Shown: positions 48,691-63,687 of the stretch, one piece after another | Layout: each line of letters begins with the position of its first letter | How positions within the stretch are numbered: position 1 is the stretch's first letter | NCBI GenBank assembly: GCA_963971285.1 | Contig: OZ020249.1 | Location: 6,448,001 to 6,512,000 of the forward strand | Direction of reading: 5' to 3' | From: Astropecten irregularis | Lineage: Eukaryota > Echinodermata > Asteroidea > Paxillosida > Astropectinidae | DNA length: 64,000 bases | Notes under the pieces: generated by a model | Told to the model about the DNA's origin: nothing | Database searches by the model: none | The model's input: only the letters and a program-made list of their open reading frames with translations | Program-made: the position numbers and the translations under genes

Positions 48691-50856
48691 AGTCAGTCAA
48701 ATTTCAGAAAAATCCATGTGGTCCCCCACAGCAGCTTTTTTCAATTTTGGCCCCAAACAGACTTTTTTCAGAAATGCCCGCTTCCTTCCTCATAGATAGC
48801 TATGACTACCAGGAACCATTCCCAGCAAGAAAAATGCCAATCAACTTGTCATGGAAGGATTTTGGTGTAATTTGAGGCCATTTTGGTAGTCAGTCAAATT
48901 TCAGAAAAATCCATGTGGTCCCCCACAGCAGCTTTTTTCAATTTTGGCCCCAAACCGACTTTTTACAGAAATGCGCGCTACCTTCCTCATAGCTAGCTAT
49001 GACTACCAGGAACCATTCCCAGCAAGAAAAATGCCAATCAACTTGTCATGGAAGGATTTTGGTGTAATTTGAGGCCATTTTGGTAGTCAGTCAAATTTCA
49101 GAAAAATCCGTGTGGTCCCCCACAGCAGCTTTTTTCAATTTTGGCCCCAAACCGACTTTATTCAGAAATGCCCGCTTCCTTCCTCATAGCTAGCTATGAC
49201 TACCAGGAACCATTCCCAGCAAGAAAAATGCCAATCAACTTGTCATGGAAGGATTTTGGTGTAATTTGAGGCCATTTTGGTAGTCAGTCAAATTTCAGAA
49301 AAATTCATGTGGTCCTCCAAAGCAGCTTTTTTCAATTTTGGCCCAAAAGTAACTTTTTTCAGAAATGCGTGCCATCTTCCTCATAGGTAGCTATGACTAC
49401 CAGGAACCATTCCCAGCAAGAAAAATGCCAATCAACTTGTCATGGAAGGATTTTGGTGTAATTTGAGGCCATTTTGGTAGTCAGTCAAATTTCAGAAAAA
49501 TTAATGTGGTCCCCCAAAGCAGCTTTTTTCAATTTTGGCCCAAAAGTAACTTTTTTCAGAAATGCGTGCCATCTTCCTCATAGGTAGCTATGACTACCAG
49601 GAACCATTCCCAGCAAGAAAAATGCCAATCAACTTTTCATGGAAGGATTTTGGTGTAATTTGAGGCCATTTTGGTAGTCAGTCAAATTATAGAAAAATCC
49701 ATGTGGTCCCCCACAGCAGCTTTTTTCAATTGTTGCCCAAAACCAACTTTTTTCAGAAATGCGTGCCATCTTCCTCATAGGTAGCTATGACTACCAGGAA
49801 CCATTCCCAGCAAGAAAAATGCCAATCAACTTGTCTTGGAAGGATTTTGGTGTAATTTGAGGCCATTTTTGTAGTCAGTCAAATTTCAGAAAAATCCATG
49901 TGGTCCCCCACAGCAGCTTTTTTCAATTTTGGCCCCAAACCAACTTTTTACAGAAATGCGCGCTACCTTCCTCATAGCTAGCTATGACTACCAGGAACCA
50001 TTCCCAGCAAGAAAAATGCCAATCAACTTGTCATGGAAGGATTTTGGTGTAATTTGAGGCCATTTTGGTAGTCAGTCAAATTTCAGAAAAATTCATGTGG
50101 TCCCCCAAAGCAGCTTTTTTCAATTTTGGCCCAAAAGTAACTTTTTATCAGAAATGCTTGCCATCTTCCTCATAGGTAGCTATGACTACCAGGAACCATT
50201 CCCAGCAAGAAAAATGCCAATCAACTTGTCATGGAAGGATTTTGGTGTAATTTGAGGCCATTTTGGTAGTCAGTCAAATTTCAGAAAAATCCATGTGGTC
50301 CCCCACAGCAGCTTTTTTCAATTTTGGCCCCAAACAGACTTTTTTCAGAAATGCCCGCTTCCTTCCTCATAGATAGCTATGACTACCAGGAACCATTCCC
50401 AGCAGAAAAATGCCAATCAACTTGTCATGGAAGGATTTTGGTGTAATTTGAGGCCATTTTGGTAGTCAGTCAAATTTCAGAAAAATTAATGTGGTCCCCC
50501 ACAGCAGCTTTTTTCAATTTTGGCCCCAAACCAACTTTTTACAGAAATGCGCGCTACCTTCCTCATAGGTAGCTATGACTACCAGGAACCATTCCCAGCA
50601 AGAAAAATGCCAATCAACTTGTCATGGAAGGATTTTGGTGTAATTTGAGGCCATTTTGGTAGTCAGTCAAATTTCAGAAAAATTCATGTGGTCCCCCAAA
50701 GCAGCTTTCTTCAATTTTGGCCCAAAAGTAACTTTTTATCAGAAATGCTTGCCATCTTCCTCATAGGTATCTATGACTACCAGGAACCATTCCCAGCAAG
50801 AAAAATGCCAATCAACTTGTCATGGAAGGATTTTGGTGTAATTTGAGGCCATTTTG

Positions 50857-53800
50857 GTAGTGAGTCAAATTTCAGAAAAATCCATGTGGTCCCCCACAGC
50901 AGCTTTTTTCAATTTTGGCCCCAAACAGACTTTTTTCAGAAAGGCCCGCTTCCTTCCTCATAGATAGCTATGACTACCAGGAACCATTCCCAGCAGAAAA
51001 ATGCCAATCAACTTGTCATGGAAGGATTTTGGTGTAATTTGAGGCCATTTTGGTAGTCAGTCAAATTTCAGAAAAATCCATGTGGTCCCCCACAGCAGCT
51101 TTTTTCAATTTTGGCCCCAAACAGACTTTTTTTCAGAAATGCCCGCTTCCTTCCTCATAGATAGCTATGACTACCAGGAACCATTCCCAGCAAGAAAAAT
51201 GCCAATCAACTTGTCATGGAAGGATTTTGGTGTAATTTGAGGCCATTTTGGTAGTCAGTCAAATTTCAGAAAAATCCATGTGGTCCCCCACAGCAGCTTT
51301 TTTCAATTTTGGCCCCAAACCGACTTTTTACAGAAATGCGCGCTACCTTCCTCATAGCTAGCTATGACTACCAGGAACCATTCCCAGCAAGAAAAATGCC
51401 AATCAACTTGTCATGGAAGGATTTTGGTGTAATTTGAGGCCATTTTGGTAGTCAGTCAAATTTCAGAAAAATCCGTGTGGTCCCCCACAGCAGCTTTTTT
51501 CAATTTTGGCCCCAAACCGACTTTATTCAGAAATGCCCGCTTCCTTCCTCATAGCTAGCTATGACTACCAGGAACCATTCCCAGCAAGAAAAATGCCAAT
51601 CAACTTGTCATGGAAGGATTTTGGTGTAATTTGAGGCCATTTTGGTAGTCAGTCAAATTTCAGAAAAATTCATGTGGTCCTCCAAAGCAGCTTTTTTCAA
51701 TTTTGGCCCAAAAGTAACTTTTTTCAGAAATGCGTGCCATCTTCCTCATAGGTAGCTATGACTACCAGGAACCATTCCCAGCAAGAAAAATGCCAATCAA
51801 CTTGTCATGGAAGGATTTTGGTGTAATTTGAGGCCATTTTGGTAGTCAGTCAAATTTCAGAAAAATTAATGTGGTCCCCCAAAGCAGCTTTTTTCAATTT
51901 TGGCCCAAAAGTAACTTTTTTCAGAAATGCGTGCCATCTTCCTCATAGGTAGCTATGACTACCAGGAACCATTCCCAGCAAGAAAAATGCCAATCAACTT
52001 TTCATGGAAGGATTTTGGTGTAATTTGAGGCCATTTTGGTAGTCAGTCAAATTATAGAAAAATCCATGTGGTCCCCCACAGCAGCTTTTTTCAATTGTTG
52101 CCCAAAACCAACTTTTTTCAGAAATGCGTGCCATCTTCCTCATAGGTAGCTATGACTACCAGGAACCATTCCCAGCAAGAAAAATGCCAATCAACTTGTC
52201 TTGGAAGGATTTTGGTGTAATTTGAGGCCATTTTTGTAGTCAGTCAAATTTCAGAAAAATCCATGTGGTCCCCCACAGCAGCTTTTTTCAATTTTGGCCC
52301 CAAACCAACTTTTTACAGAAATGCGCGCTACCTTCCTCATAGCTAGCTATGACTACCAGGAACCATTCCCAGCAAGAAAAATGCCAATCAACTTGTCATG
52401 GAAGGATTTTGGTGTAATTTGAGGCCATTTTGGTAGTCAGTCAAATTTCAGAAAAATTCATGTGGTCCCCCAAAGCAGCTTTTTTCAATTTTGGCCCAAA
52501 AGTAACTTTTTATCAGAAATGCTTGCCATCTTCCTCATAGGTAGCTATGACTACCAGGAACCATTCCCAGCAAGAAAAATGCCAATCAACTTGTCATGGA
52601 AGGATTTTGGTGTAATTTGAGGCCATTTTGGTAGTCAGTCAAATTTCAGAAAAATCCATGTGGTCCCCCACAGCAGCTTTTTTCAATTTTGGCCCCAAAC
52701 AGACTTTTTTCAGAAATGCCCGCTTCCTTCCTCATAGATAGCTATGACTACCAGGAACCATTCCCAGCAGAAAAATGCCAATCAACTTGTCATGGAAGGA
52801 TTTTGGTGTAATTTGAGGCCATTTTGGTAGTCAGTCAAATTTCAGAAAAATCCATGTGGTCCCCCACAGCAGCTTTTTTCAATTTTGGCCCCAAACAGAC
52901 TTTTTTCAGAAATGCCCGCTTCCTTCCTCATAGATAGCTATGACTACCAGGAACCATTCCCAGCAAGAAAAATGCCAATCAACTTGTCATGGAAGGATTT
53001 TGGTGTAATTTGAGGCCATTTTGGTAGTCAGTCAAATTTCAGAAAAATCCATGTGGTCCCCCACAGCAGCTTTTTTCAATTTTGGCCCCTAACCGACTTT
53101 TTACAGAAATGCGCGCTACCTTCCTCATAGCTAGCTATGACTACCAGGAACCATTCCCAGCAAGAAAAATGCCAATCAACTTGTCATGGAAGGATTTTGG
53201 TGTAATTTGAGGCCATTTTGGTAGTCAGTCAAATTTCAGAAAAATTAATGTGGTCCCCCAAAGCAGCTTTTTTCAATTTTGGCCCAAAAGTAACTTTTTT
53301 CAGAAATGCGTGCCATCTTCCTCATAGGTAGCTATGACTACCAGGAACCATTCCCAGCAAGAAAAATGCCAATCAACTTTTCATGGAAGGATTTTGGTGT
53401 AATTTGAGGCCATTTTGGTAGTCAGTCAAATTATAGAAAAATCCATGTGGTCCCCCACAGCAGCTTTTTTCAATTGTTGCCCAAAACCAACTTTTTTCAG
53501 AAATGCGTGCCATCTTCCTCATAGGTAGCTATGATTACCAGGAACCATTCCCAGCAAGAAAAATGCCAATCAACTTGTCATGGAAGGATTTTGGTGTAAT
53601 TTGAGGCCATTTTTGTAGTCAGTCAAATTTCAGAAAAATTAATGTGGTCCCCCACAGCAGCTTTTTTCAATTTTGGCCCCAAACCAACTTTTTACAGAAA
53701 TGCGCGCTACCTTCCTCATAGCTAGCTATGACTACCAGGAACCATTCCCAGCAAGAAAAATGCCAATCAACTTGTCATGGAAGGATTTTGGTGTAATTTG

Positions 53801-56800
53801 AGGCCATTTTGGTAGTCAGTCAAATTTCAGAAAAATTCATGTGGTCCCCCAAAGCAGCTTTTTTCAATTTTGGCCCAAAAGTAACTTTTTATCAGAAATG
53901 CTTGCCATCTTCCTCATAGGTAGCTATGACTACCAGGAACCATTCCCAGCAAGAAAAATGCCAATCAACTTGTCATGGAAGGATTTTGGTGTAATTTGAG
54001 GCCATTTTGGTAGTCAGTCAAATTTCAGAAAAATCCATGTGGTCCCCCACAGCAGCTTTTTTCAATTTTGGCCCCAAACAGACTTTTTTCAGAAATGCCC
54101 GCTTCCTTCCTCATAGATAGCTATGACTACCAGGAACCATTCCCAGCAGAAAAATGCCAATCAACTTGTCATGGAAGGATTTTGGTGTAATTTGAGGCCA
54201 TTTTGGTAGTCAGTCAAATTTCAGAAAAATCCATGTGGTCCCCCACAGCAGCTTTTTTCAATTTTGGCCCCAAACAGACTTTTTTCAGAAATGCCCGCTT
54301 CCTTCCTCATAGATAGCTATGACTACCAGGAACCATTCCCAGCAAGAAAAATGCCAATCAACTTGTCATGGAAGGATTTTGGTGTAATTTGAGGCCATTT
54401 TGGTAGTCAGTCAAATTTCAGAAAAATCCATGTGGTCCCCCACAGCAGCTTTTTTCAATTTTGGCCCCTAACCGACTTTTTACAGAAATGCGCGCTACCT
54501 TCCTCATAGCTAGCTATGACTACCAGGAACCATTCCCAGCAAGAAAAATGCCAATCAACTTGTCATGGAAGGATTTTGGTGTAATTTGAGGCCATTTTGG
54601 TAGTCAGTCAAATTTCAGAAAAATTAATGTGGTCCCCCAAAGCAGCTTTTTTCAATTTTGGCCCAAAAGTAACTTTTTTCAGAAATGCGTGCCATCTTCC
54701 TCATAGGTAGCTATGACTACCAGGAACCATTCCCAGCAAGAAAAATGCCAATCAACTTTTCATGGAAGGATTTTGGTGTAATTTGAGGCCATTTTGGTAG
54801 TCAGTCAAATTATAGAAAAATCCATGTGGTCCCCCACAGCAGCTTTTTTCAATTGTTGCCCAAAACCAACTTTTTTCAGAAATGCGTGCCATCTTCCTCA
54901 TAGGTAGCTATGATTACCAGGAACCATTCCCAGCAAGAAAAATGCCAATCAACTTGTCATGGAAGGATTTTGGTGTAATTTGAGGCCATTTTGGTAGTCA
55001 GTCAAATTTCCGAAAAATTAATGTGGTCCCCCACAGCAGCTTTTTTCAATTTTGGCCCCAAACCAACTTTTTACAGAAATGCGCGCTACCTTCCTCATAG
55101 CTAGCTATGACTACCAGGAACCATTCCCAGCAAGAAAAATGCCAATCAACTTGTCATGGAAGGATTTTGGTGTAATTTGAGGCCATTTTGGTAGTCAGTC
55201 AAATTTCAGAAAAATTCATGTGGTCCCCCAAAGCAGCTTTCTTCAATTTTGGCCCAAAAGTAACTTTTTATCAGAAATGCTTGCCATCTTCCTCATAGGT
55301 ATCTATGACTACCAGGAACCATTCCCAGCAAGAAAAATGCCAATCAACTTGTCATGGAAGGATTTTGGTGTAATTTGAGGCCATTTTGGTAGTGAGTCAA
55401 ATTTCAGAAAAATCCATGTGGTCCCCCACAGCAGCTTTTTTCAATTTTGGCCCCAAACAGACTTTTTTCAGAAAGGCCCGCTTCCTTCCTCATAGATAGC
55501 TATGACTACCAGGAACCATTCCCAGCAGAAAAATGCCAATCAACTTGTCATGGAAGGATTTTGGTGTAATTTGAGGCCATTTTGGTAGTCAGTCAAATTT
55601 CAGAAAAATCCATGTGGTCCCCCACAGCAGCTTTTTTCAATTTTGGCCCCAAACAGACTTTTTTCAGAAATGCCCGCTTCCTTCCTCATAGATAGCTATG
55701 ACTACCAGGAACCATTCCCAGCAAGAAAAATGCCAATCAACTTGTCATGGAAGGATTTTGGTGTAATTTGAGGCCATTTTGGTAGTCAGTCAAATTTCAG
55801 AAAAATCCATGTGGTCCCCCACAGCAGCTTTTTTCAATTTTGGCCCCAAACCGACTTTTTACAGAAATGCGCGCTACCTTCCTCATAGCTAGCTATGACT
55901 ACCAGGAACCATTCCCAGCAAGAAAAATGCCAATCAACTTGTCATGGAAGGATTTTGGTGTAATTTGAGGCCATTTTGGTAGTCAGTCAAATTTCAGAAA
56001 AATCCGTGTGGTCCCCCACAGCAGCTTTTTTCAATTTTGGCCCCAAACCGACTTTATTCAGAAATGCCCGCTTCCTTCCTCATAGCTAGCTATGACTACC
56101 AGGAACCATTCCCAGCAAGAAAAATGCCAATCAACTTGTCATGGAAGGATTTTGGTGTAATTTGAGGCCATTTTGGTAGTCAGTCAAATTTCAGAAAAAT
56201 TCATGTGGTCCTCCAAAGCAGCTTTTTTCAATTTTGGCCCAAAAGTAACTTTTTTCAGAAATGCGTGCCATCTTCCTCATAGGTAGCTATGACTACCAGG
56301 AACCATTCCCAGCAAGAAAAATGCCAATCAACTTGTCATGGAAGGATTTTGGTGTAATTTGAGGCCATTTTGGTAGTCAGTCAAATTTCAGAAAAATTAA
56401 TGTGGTCCCCCAAAGCAGCTTTTTTCAATTTTGGCCCAAAAGTAACTTTTTTCAGAAATGCGTGCCATCTTCCTCATAGGTAGCTATGACTACCAGGAAC
56501 CATTCCCAGCAAGAAAAATGCCAATCAACTTTTCATGGAAGGATTTTGGTGTATTTTGAGGCCATTTTGGTTGTCAGTCAAATTATAGAAAAATCCATGT
56601 GGTCCCCCACAGCAGCTTTTTTCAATTGTTGCCCAAAACCAACTTTTTTCAGAAATGCGTGCCATCTTCCTCATAGGTAGCTATGATTACCAGGAACCAT
56701 TCCCAGCAAGAAAAATGCCAATCAACTTGTCATGGAAGGATTTTGGTGTAATTTGAGGCCATTTTGGTAGTCAGTTCAATTTCAGAAAAATCCATGTGGT

Positions 56801-59800
56801 CCCCCACAGCAGCTTTTTTCAATTTTGGCCCCAAACCGACTTTTTTCAGAAATGCGTGCTACCTTCCTCATAGCTAGCTATGACTACCAGGAACCATTCC
56901 CAGCAAGAAAAATGCCAATCAACTTTTCATGGAAGGATTTTGGTGTAATTTGAGGCCATTTTGGTAGTCAGTCAAATTTCAGAAAAATCCATGTGGTCCC
57001 CCACAGCAGCTTTTTTCAATTTTGGCCCCAAACCAACTTTTTACAGAAATGCGTGCCATCTTCCTCATAGGTAGCTATGACTACCAGGAACCATTCCTAG
57101 CAAGAAAAATGCCAATCAACTTGTCATGGAAGGATTTTGGTGTAATTTGAGGCCATTTTGGTAGTCAGTCAAATTTCAGAAAAATCCATGTGGTCCCCCA
57201 CAGCAGCTTTTTTCAATTTTGGCCCCAAACCAACTTTTTCCAGATATGCGCGCTTCCTTCATCATAGCTAGCTATGACTACCAGGAACCATTCCCAGCAA
57301 GAAAAATGCCAATCAACTTGTCATGGAAGGATTTTGGTGTAATTTGAGGCCATTTTGGTAGTCAGTCAAATTTCAGAAAAATCCGTGTGGTCCCCCACAG
57401 CAGCTTTTTTCAATTTTGGCCCCAAACCGACTTTTTTCAGAAATGCCCGCTTCCTTCCTCATAGCTAGCTATGACTACCAGGAACCATTCCCAGCAAGAA
57501 AAATGCCAATCAACTTGTCATGGAAGGATTTTGGTGTAATTTGAGGCCATTTTGGTAGTCAGTCAAATTTCAGAAAAATTCATGTGGTCCTCCAAAGCAG
57601 CTTTTTTCAATTTTGGCCCAAAAGTAACTTTTTTCAGAAATGCGTGCCATCTTCCTCATAGGTAGCTATGACTACCAGGAACCATTCCCAGCAAGAAAAA
57701 TGCCAATCAACTTGTCATGGAAGGATTTTGGTGTAATTTGAGGCCATTTTGGTAGTCAGTCAAATTTCAGAAAAATCCATGTGGTCCCCCACAGCAGCTT
57801 TTTTCAATTTTGGCCCCAAACAGACTTTTTTCAGAAATGCCAGCTTCCTTCCTCATAGATAGCTATGACTACCAAGAACCATTCCCAGCAAGAAAAATGC
57901 CAATCAACTTGTCATGGAAGGATTTTGGTGTAATTTGAGGCCATTTTGGTAGTCAGTCAAATTATAGAAAAATCCATGTGGTCCCCCACAGCAGCTTTTT
58001 TCAATTGTTGCCCAAAACCAACTTTTTTCAGAAATGCGTGCCATCTTCCTCATAGGTAGCTATGATTACCAGGAACCATTCCCAGCAAGAAAAATGCCAA
58101 TCAACTTGTCATGGAAGGATTTTGGTGTAATTTGAGGCCATTTTGGTAGTCAGTCAAATTTCAGAAAAATCCATGTGGTCCCCCACAGCAGCTTTTTTCA
58201 ATTTTGGCCCCAAACCGACTTTTTTCAGAAATGCGCGCTACCTTCCTCATAGCTAGCTATGACTACCAGGAACCATTCCCAGCAAGAAAAATGCCAATCA
58301 ACTTTTCATGGAAGGATTTTGGTGTAATTTGAGGCCATTTTGGTAGTCAGTCAAATTTCAGAAAAATCCATGTCGTCCCCCAAAGCAGCTTTTTTCAATT
58401 TTTGCCCAAAAGTAACTTTTTTCAGAAATGCGTGCCATCTTCCTCATAGGTAGCTATGACTACCAGGAACCATTCCCAGCAAGAAAAATGCCAATCAACT
58501 TGTCATGGAAGGATTTTGGTGTAATTTGAGGCCATTTTGGTAGTCAGTCAAATTTCAGAAAAATCCATGTGGTCCCCCACAGCAGCTTTTTTCAATTTTG
58601 GCCCCAAACCAACTTTTTACAGAAATGCGTGCCATCTTCCTCATAGGTAGCTATGACTACCAGGAACCATTCCTAGCAAGAAAAATGCCAATCAACTTGT
58701 CATGGAAGGATTTTGGTGTAATTTGAGGCCATTTTGGTAGTCAGTCAAATTTCAGAAAAATCCATGTGTTCCCCCACAGCAGCTTTTTTCAATTTTGGCC
58801 CCAAATCAACTTTTTTCAGAAATGCGCGCTACCTTCCTCATAGCTAGCTATGACTACCAGGAACCATTCCCAGCAAGAAAAATGCCAATCAACTTGTCAT
58901 GGAAGGATTTTGGTGTAATTTGAGGCCATTTTGGTAGTCAGTCAAATTTCAGAAAAATCCGTGTGGTCCCCCACAGCAGCTTTTTTCAATTTTGGCCCCA
59001 AACCGACTTTATTCAGAAATGCCCGCTTCCTTCCTCATAGCTAGCTATGACTACCAGGAACCATTCCCAGCAAGAAAAATGCCAATCAACTTGTCATGGA
59101 AGGATTTTGGTGTAATTTGAGGCCATTTTGGTAGTCAGTCAAATTTCAGAAAAATTCATGTGGTCCTCCAAAGCAGCTTTTTTCAATTTTGGCCCAAAAG
59201 TAACTTTTTTCAGAAATGCGTGCCATCTTCCTCATAGGTAGCTATGACTACCAGGAACCATTCCCAGCAAGAAAAATGCCAATCAACTTGTCATGGAAGG
59301 ATTTTGGTGTAATTTGAGGCCATTTTGGTAGTCAGTCAAATTTCAAAAAAATCCATGTGGTCCCCCACAGCAGCTTTTTTCAATTTTGGCCCCAAACAGA
59401 CTTTTTTCAGAAATGCCAGCTTCCTTCCTCATAGATAGCTATGACTACCAAGAACCATTCCCAGCAAGAAAAATGCCAATCAACTTGTCATGGAAGGATT
59501 TTGGTGTAATTTGAGGCCATTTTGGTAGTCAGTCAAATTTCAGAAAAATCCATGTGGTCCCCCACAGCAGCTTTTTTCAATTTTGGCCCCAAACCGACTT
59601 TTTTCAGAAATGCGCGCTACCTTCCTCATAGCTAGCTATGACTACCAGGAACCATTCCCAGCAAGAAAAATGTCAATCAACTTGTCATGGAAGGATTTTG
59701 GTGTAATTTGAGGCCATTTTGGTAGTCAGTCAAATTTCAGAAAAATCCATGTGGTCCCCCACAGCAGCTTTTTTCAATTTTGGCCCCAAACCGACTTTTT

Positions 59801-62800
59801 ACAGAAATGCGCACTACCTTCCTCATAGCTAGCTATGACTACCAGGAACTATTCCCAGCAAGAAAAATGCCAATCAACTTGTCATGGAAGGATTTTGGTG
59901 TAATTTGAGGCCATTTTGGTAGTCAGTCAAATTTCAGAAAAATTCATGTGGTCCCCCAAAGCAGCTTTTTTCAATTTTGGCCCAAAAGTAACTTTTTTCA
60001 GAAATGCGTGCCATCTTCCTCATAGGTAGCTATGACTACCAGGAACCATTCCAAGCAAGAAAAATGCCAATCAACTTGTCTTGGAAGGATTTTGGTGTAA
60101 TTTGAGGCCATTTTGGTAGTCAGTCAAATTATAGAAAAATCCATGTGGTCCCCCACAGCAGCTTTTTTCAATTGTTGCCCAAAACCAACTTTTTTCAGAA
60201 ATGCGTGCCATCTTCCTCATAGGTAGCTATGATTACCAGGAACCATTCCCAGCAAGAAAAATGCCAATCAACTTGTCATGGAAGGATTTTGGTGTAATTT
60301 GAGGCCATTTTGGTAGTCAGTCAAATTTCAGAAAAATCCATGTGGTCCCCCACAGCAGCTTTTTTCAATTTTGGCCCCAAACCGACTTTTTACAGAAATG
60401 CGCGCTACCTTCCTCATAGCTAGCTATGACTACCAGGAACCATTCCCAGCAAGAAAAATGCCAATCAACTTGTCATGGAAGGATTTTGGTGTAATTTGAG
60501 GCCATTTTGGTAGTCAGTCAAATTTCAGAAAAATCCGTGTGGTCCCCCACAGCAGCTTTTTTCAATTTTGGCCCCAAACCGACTTTATTCAGAAATGCCC
60601 GCTTCCTTCCTCATAGCTAGCTATGACTACCAGGAACCATTCCCAGCAAGAAAAATGCCAATCAACTTGTCATGGAAGGATTTTGGTGTAATTTGAGGCC
60701 ATTTTGGTAGTCAGTCAAATTTCAGAAAAATTCATGTGGTCCTCCAAAGCAGCTTTTTTCAATTTTGGCCCAAAAGTAACTTTTTTCAGAAATGCGTGCC
60801 ATCTTCCTCATAGGTAGCTATGACTACCAGGAACCATTCCCAGCAAGAAAAATGCCAATCAACTTGTCATGGAAGGATTTTGGTGTAATTTGAGGCCATT
60901 TTGGTAGTCAGTCAAATTTCAGAAAAATTAATGTGGTCCCCCAAAGCAGCTTTTTTCAATTTTGGCCCAAAAGTAACTTTTTTCAGAAATGCGTGCCATC
61001 TTCCTCATAGGTAGCTATGACTACCAGGAACCATTCCCAGCAAGAAAAATGCCAATCAACTTTTCATGGAAGGATTTGGGTGTAATTTGAGGCCATTTTG
61101 GTAGTCAGTCAAATTATAGAAAAATCCATGTGGTCCCCCACAGCAGCTTTTTTCAATTGTTGCCCAAAACCAACTTTTTTCAGAAATGCGTGCCATCTTC
61201 CTCATAGGTAGCTATGACTACCAGGAACCATTCCCAGCAAGAAAAATGCCAATCAACTTGTCTTGGAAGGATTTTGGTGTAATTTGAGGCCATTTTTGTA
61301 GTCAGTCAAATTTCAGAAAAATCCATGTGGTCCCCCACAGCAGCTTTTTTCAATTTTGGCCCCAAACCAACTTTTTACAGAAATGCGCGCTACCTTCCTC
61401 ATAGCTAGCTATGACTACCAGGAACCATTCCCAGCAAGAAAAATGCCAATCAACTTGTCATGGAAGGATTTTGGTGTAATTTGAGGCCATTTTGGTAGTC
61501 AGTCAAATTTCAGAAAAATTCATGTGGTCCCCCAAAGCAGCTTTTTTCAATTTTGGCCCAAAAGTAACTTTTTATCAGAAATGCTTGCCATCTTCCCCAT
61601 AGGTAGCTATGACTACCAGGAACCATTCCCAGCAAGAAAAATGCCAATCAACTTGTCATGGAAGGATTTTGGTGTAATTTGAGGCCATTTTGGTAGTCAG
61701 TCAAATTTCAGAAAAATCCATGTGGTCCCCCACAGCAGCTTTTTTCAATTTTGGCCCCAAACAGACTTTTTTCAGAAATGCCCGCTTCCTTCCTCATAGA
61801 TAGCTATGACTACCAGGAACCATTCCCAGCAGAAAAATGCCAATCAACTTGTCATGGAAGGATTTTGGTGTAATTTGAGGCCATTTTGGTAGTCAGTCAA
61901 ATTTCAGAAAAATCCATGTGGTCCCCCACAGCAGCTTTTTTCAATTTTGGCCCCAAACAGACTTTTTTCAGAAATGCCCGCTTCCTTCCTCATAGATAGC
62001 TATGACTACCAGGAACCATTCCCAGCAAGAAAAATGCCAATCAACTTGTCATGGAAGGATTTTGGTGTAATTTGAGGCCATTTTGGTAGTCAGTCAAATT
62101 TCAGAAAAATCCATGTGGTCCCCCACAGCAGCTTTTTTCAATTTTGGCCCCTAACCGACTTTTTACAGAAATGCGCGCTACCTTCCTCATAGCTAGCTAT
62201 GACTACCAGGAACCATTCCCAGCAAGAAAAATGCCAATCAACTTGTCATGGAAGGATTTTGGTGTAATTTGAGGCCATTTTGGTAGTCAGTCAAATTTCA
62301 GAAAAATTAATGTGGTCCCCCAAAGCAGCTTTTTTCAATTTTGGCCCAAAAGTAACTTTTTTCAGAAATGCGTGCCATCTTCCTCATAGGTAGCTATGAC
62401 TACCAGGAACCATTCCCAGCAAGAAAAATGCCAATCAACTTGTCATGGAAGGATTTTGGTGTAATTTGAGGCCATTTTGGTAGTCAGTCAAATTTCAGAA
62501 AAATTAATGTGGTCCCCCAAAGCAGCTTTTTTCAATTTTGGCCCAAAAGTAACTTTTTTCAGAAATGCGTGCCATCTTCCTCATAGGTAGCTATGACTAC
62601 CAGGAACCATTCCCAGCAAGAAAAATGCCAATCAACTTGTCATGGAAGGATTTTGGTGTAATTTGAGGCCATTTTTGTAGTCAGTCAAATTTCAGAAAAA
62701 TTAATGTGGTCCCCCACAGCAGCTTTTTTCAATTTTGGCCCCAAACCAACTTTTTACAGAAATGCGCGCTACCTTCCTCATAGCTAGCTATGACTACCAG

Positions 62801-63687
62801 GAACCATTCCCAGCAAGAAAAATGCCAATCAACTTGTCATGGAAGGATTTTGGTGTAATTTGAGGCCATTTTGGTAGTCAGTCAAATTTCAGAAAAATTC
62901 ATGTGGTCCCCCAAAGCAGCTTTCTTCAATTTTGGCCCAAAAGTAACTTTTTATCAGAAATGCTTGCCATCTTCCTCATAGGTATCTATGACTACCAGGA
63001 ACCATTCCCAGCAAGAAAAATGCCAATCAACTTGTCATGGAAGGATTTTGGTGTAATTTGAGGCCATTTTGGTAGTGAGTCAAATTTCAGAAAAATCCAT
63101 GTGGTCCCCCACAGCAGCTTTTTTCAATTTTGGCCCCAAACAGACTTTTTTCAGAAAGGCCCGCTTCCTTCCTCATAGATAGCTATGACTACCAGGAACC
63201 ATTCCCAGCAGAAAAATGCCAATCAACTTGTCATGGAAGGATTTTGGTGTAATTTGAGGCCATTTTGGTAGTCAGTCAAATTTCAGAAAAATCCATGTGG
63301 TCCCCCACAGCAGCTTTTTTCAATTTTGGCCCCAAACAGACTTTTTTCAGAAATGCCCGCTTCCTTCCTCATAGATAGCTATGACTACCAGGAACCATTC
63401 CCAGCAAGAAAAATGCCAATCAACTTGTCATGGAAGGATTTTGGTGTAATTTGAGGCCATTTTGGTAGTCAGTCAAATTTCAGAAAAATCCATGTGGTCC
63501 CCCACAGCAGCTTTTTTCAATTTTGGCCCCAAACCGACTTTTTACAGAAATGCGCGCTACCTTCCTCATAGCTAGCTATGACTACCAGGAACCATTCCCA
63601 GCAAGAAAAATGCCAATCAACTTGTCATGGAAGGATTTTGGTGTAATTTGAGGCCATTTTGGTAGTCAGTCAAATTTCAGAAAAATC
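50857..63687. repeat. Long-range higher-order copies in array B (23- and 39-monomer offsets)
   Basis: The paired rare marks GTAGTGAGTC and CAGAAAGGCCC occur at 50857, 55389 and 63072. Each is followed 615-616 bp later by AATCCGTGTGG with CTTTATTCAG (51473, 56004, 63687). Offsets are 4532 and 7683 bp, that is 23 x 197 plus 1 and exactly 39 x 197. The extra base in the first interval is an added T in ACTTTTTTTTCAG near 51127. Confidence 0.8.
52046..56577. repeat. 7-monomer periodicity of the GTCAAATTATAG subtype (1379 bp)
   Basis: The GTCAAATTATAG monomer recurs at 52046, 53425, 54804 and 56577, giving steps of 1379, 1379 and 1773 bp (7, 7 and 9 monomers). The GGCCCCTAACCG variant follows the same 1379-bp step at 53083 and 54462. 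Outside this block the same subtype lies at 46651, 49681, 57956, 60123 and 61108, with steps of 8 (after removing the transposon), 11 and 5 monomers. Confidence 0.8.

Noticed and set aside
48584..56680. Frames at 48584-48799 and 56486-56680
   Set aside because: The first runs from transposon end into satellite from a TTG start. The second lies wholly in 197-bp repeats.
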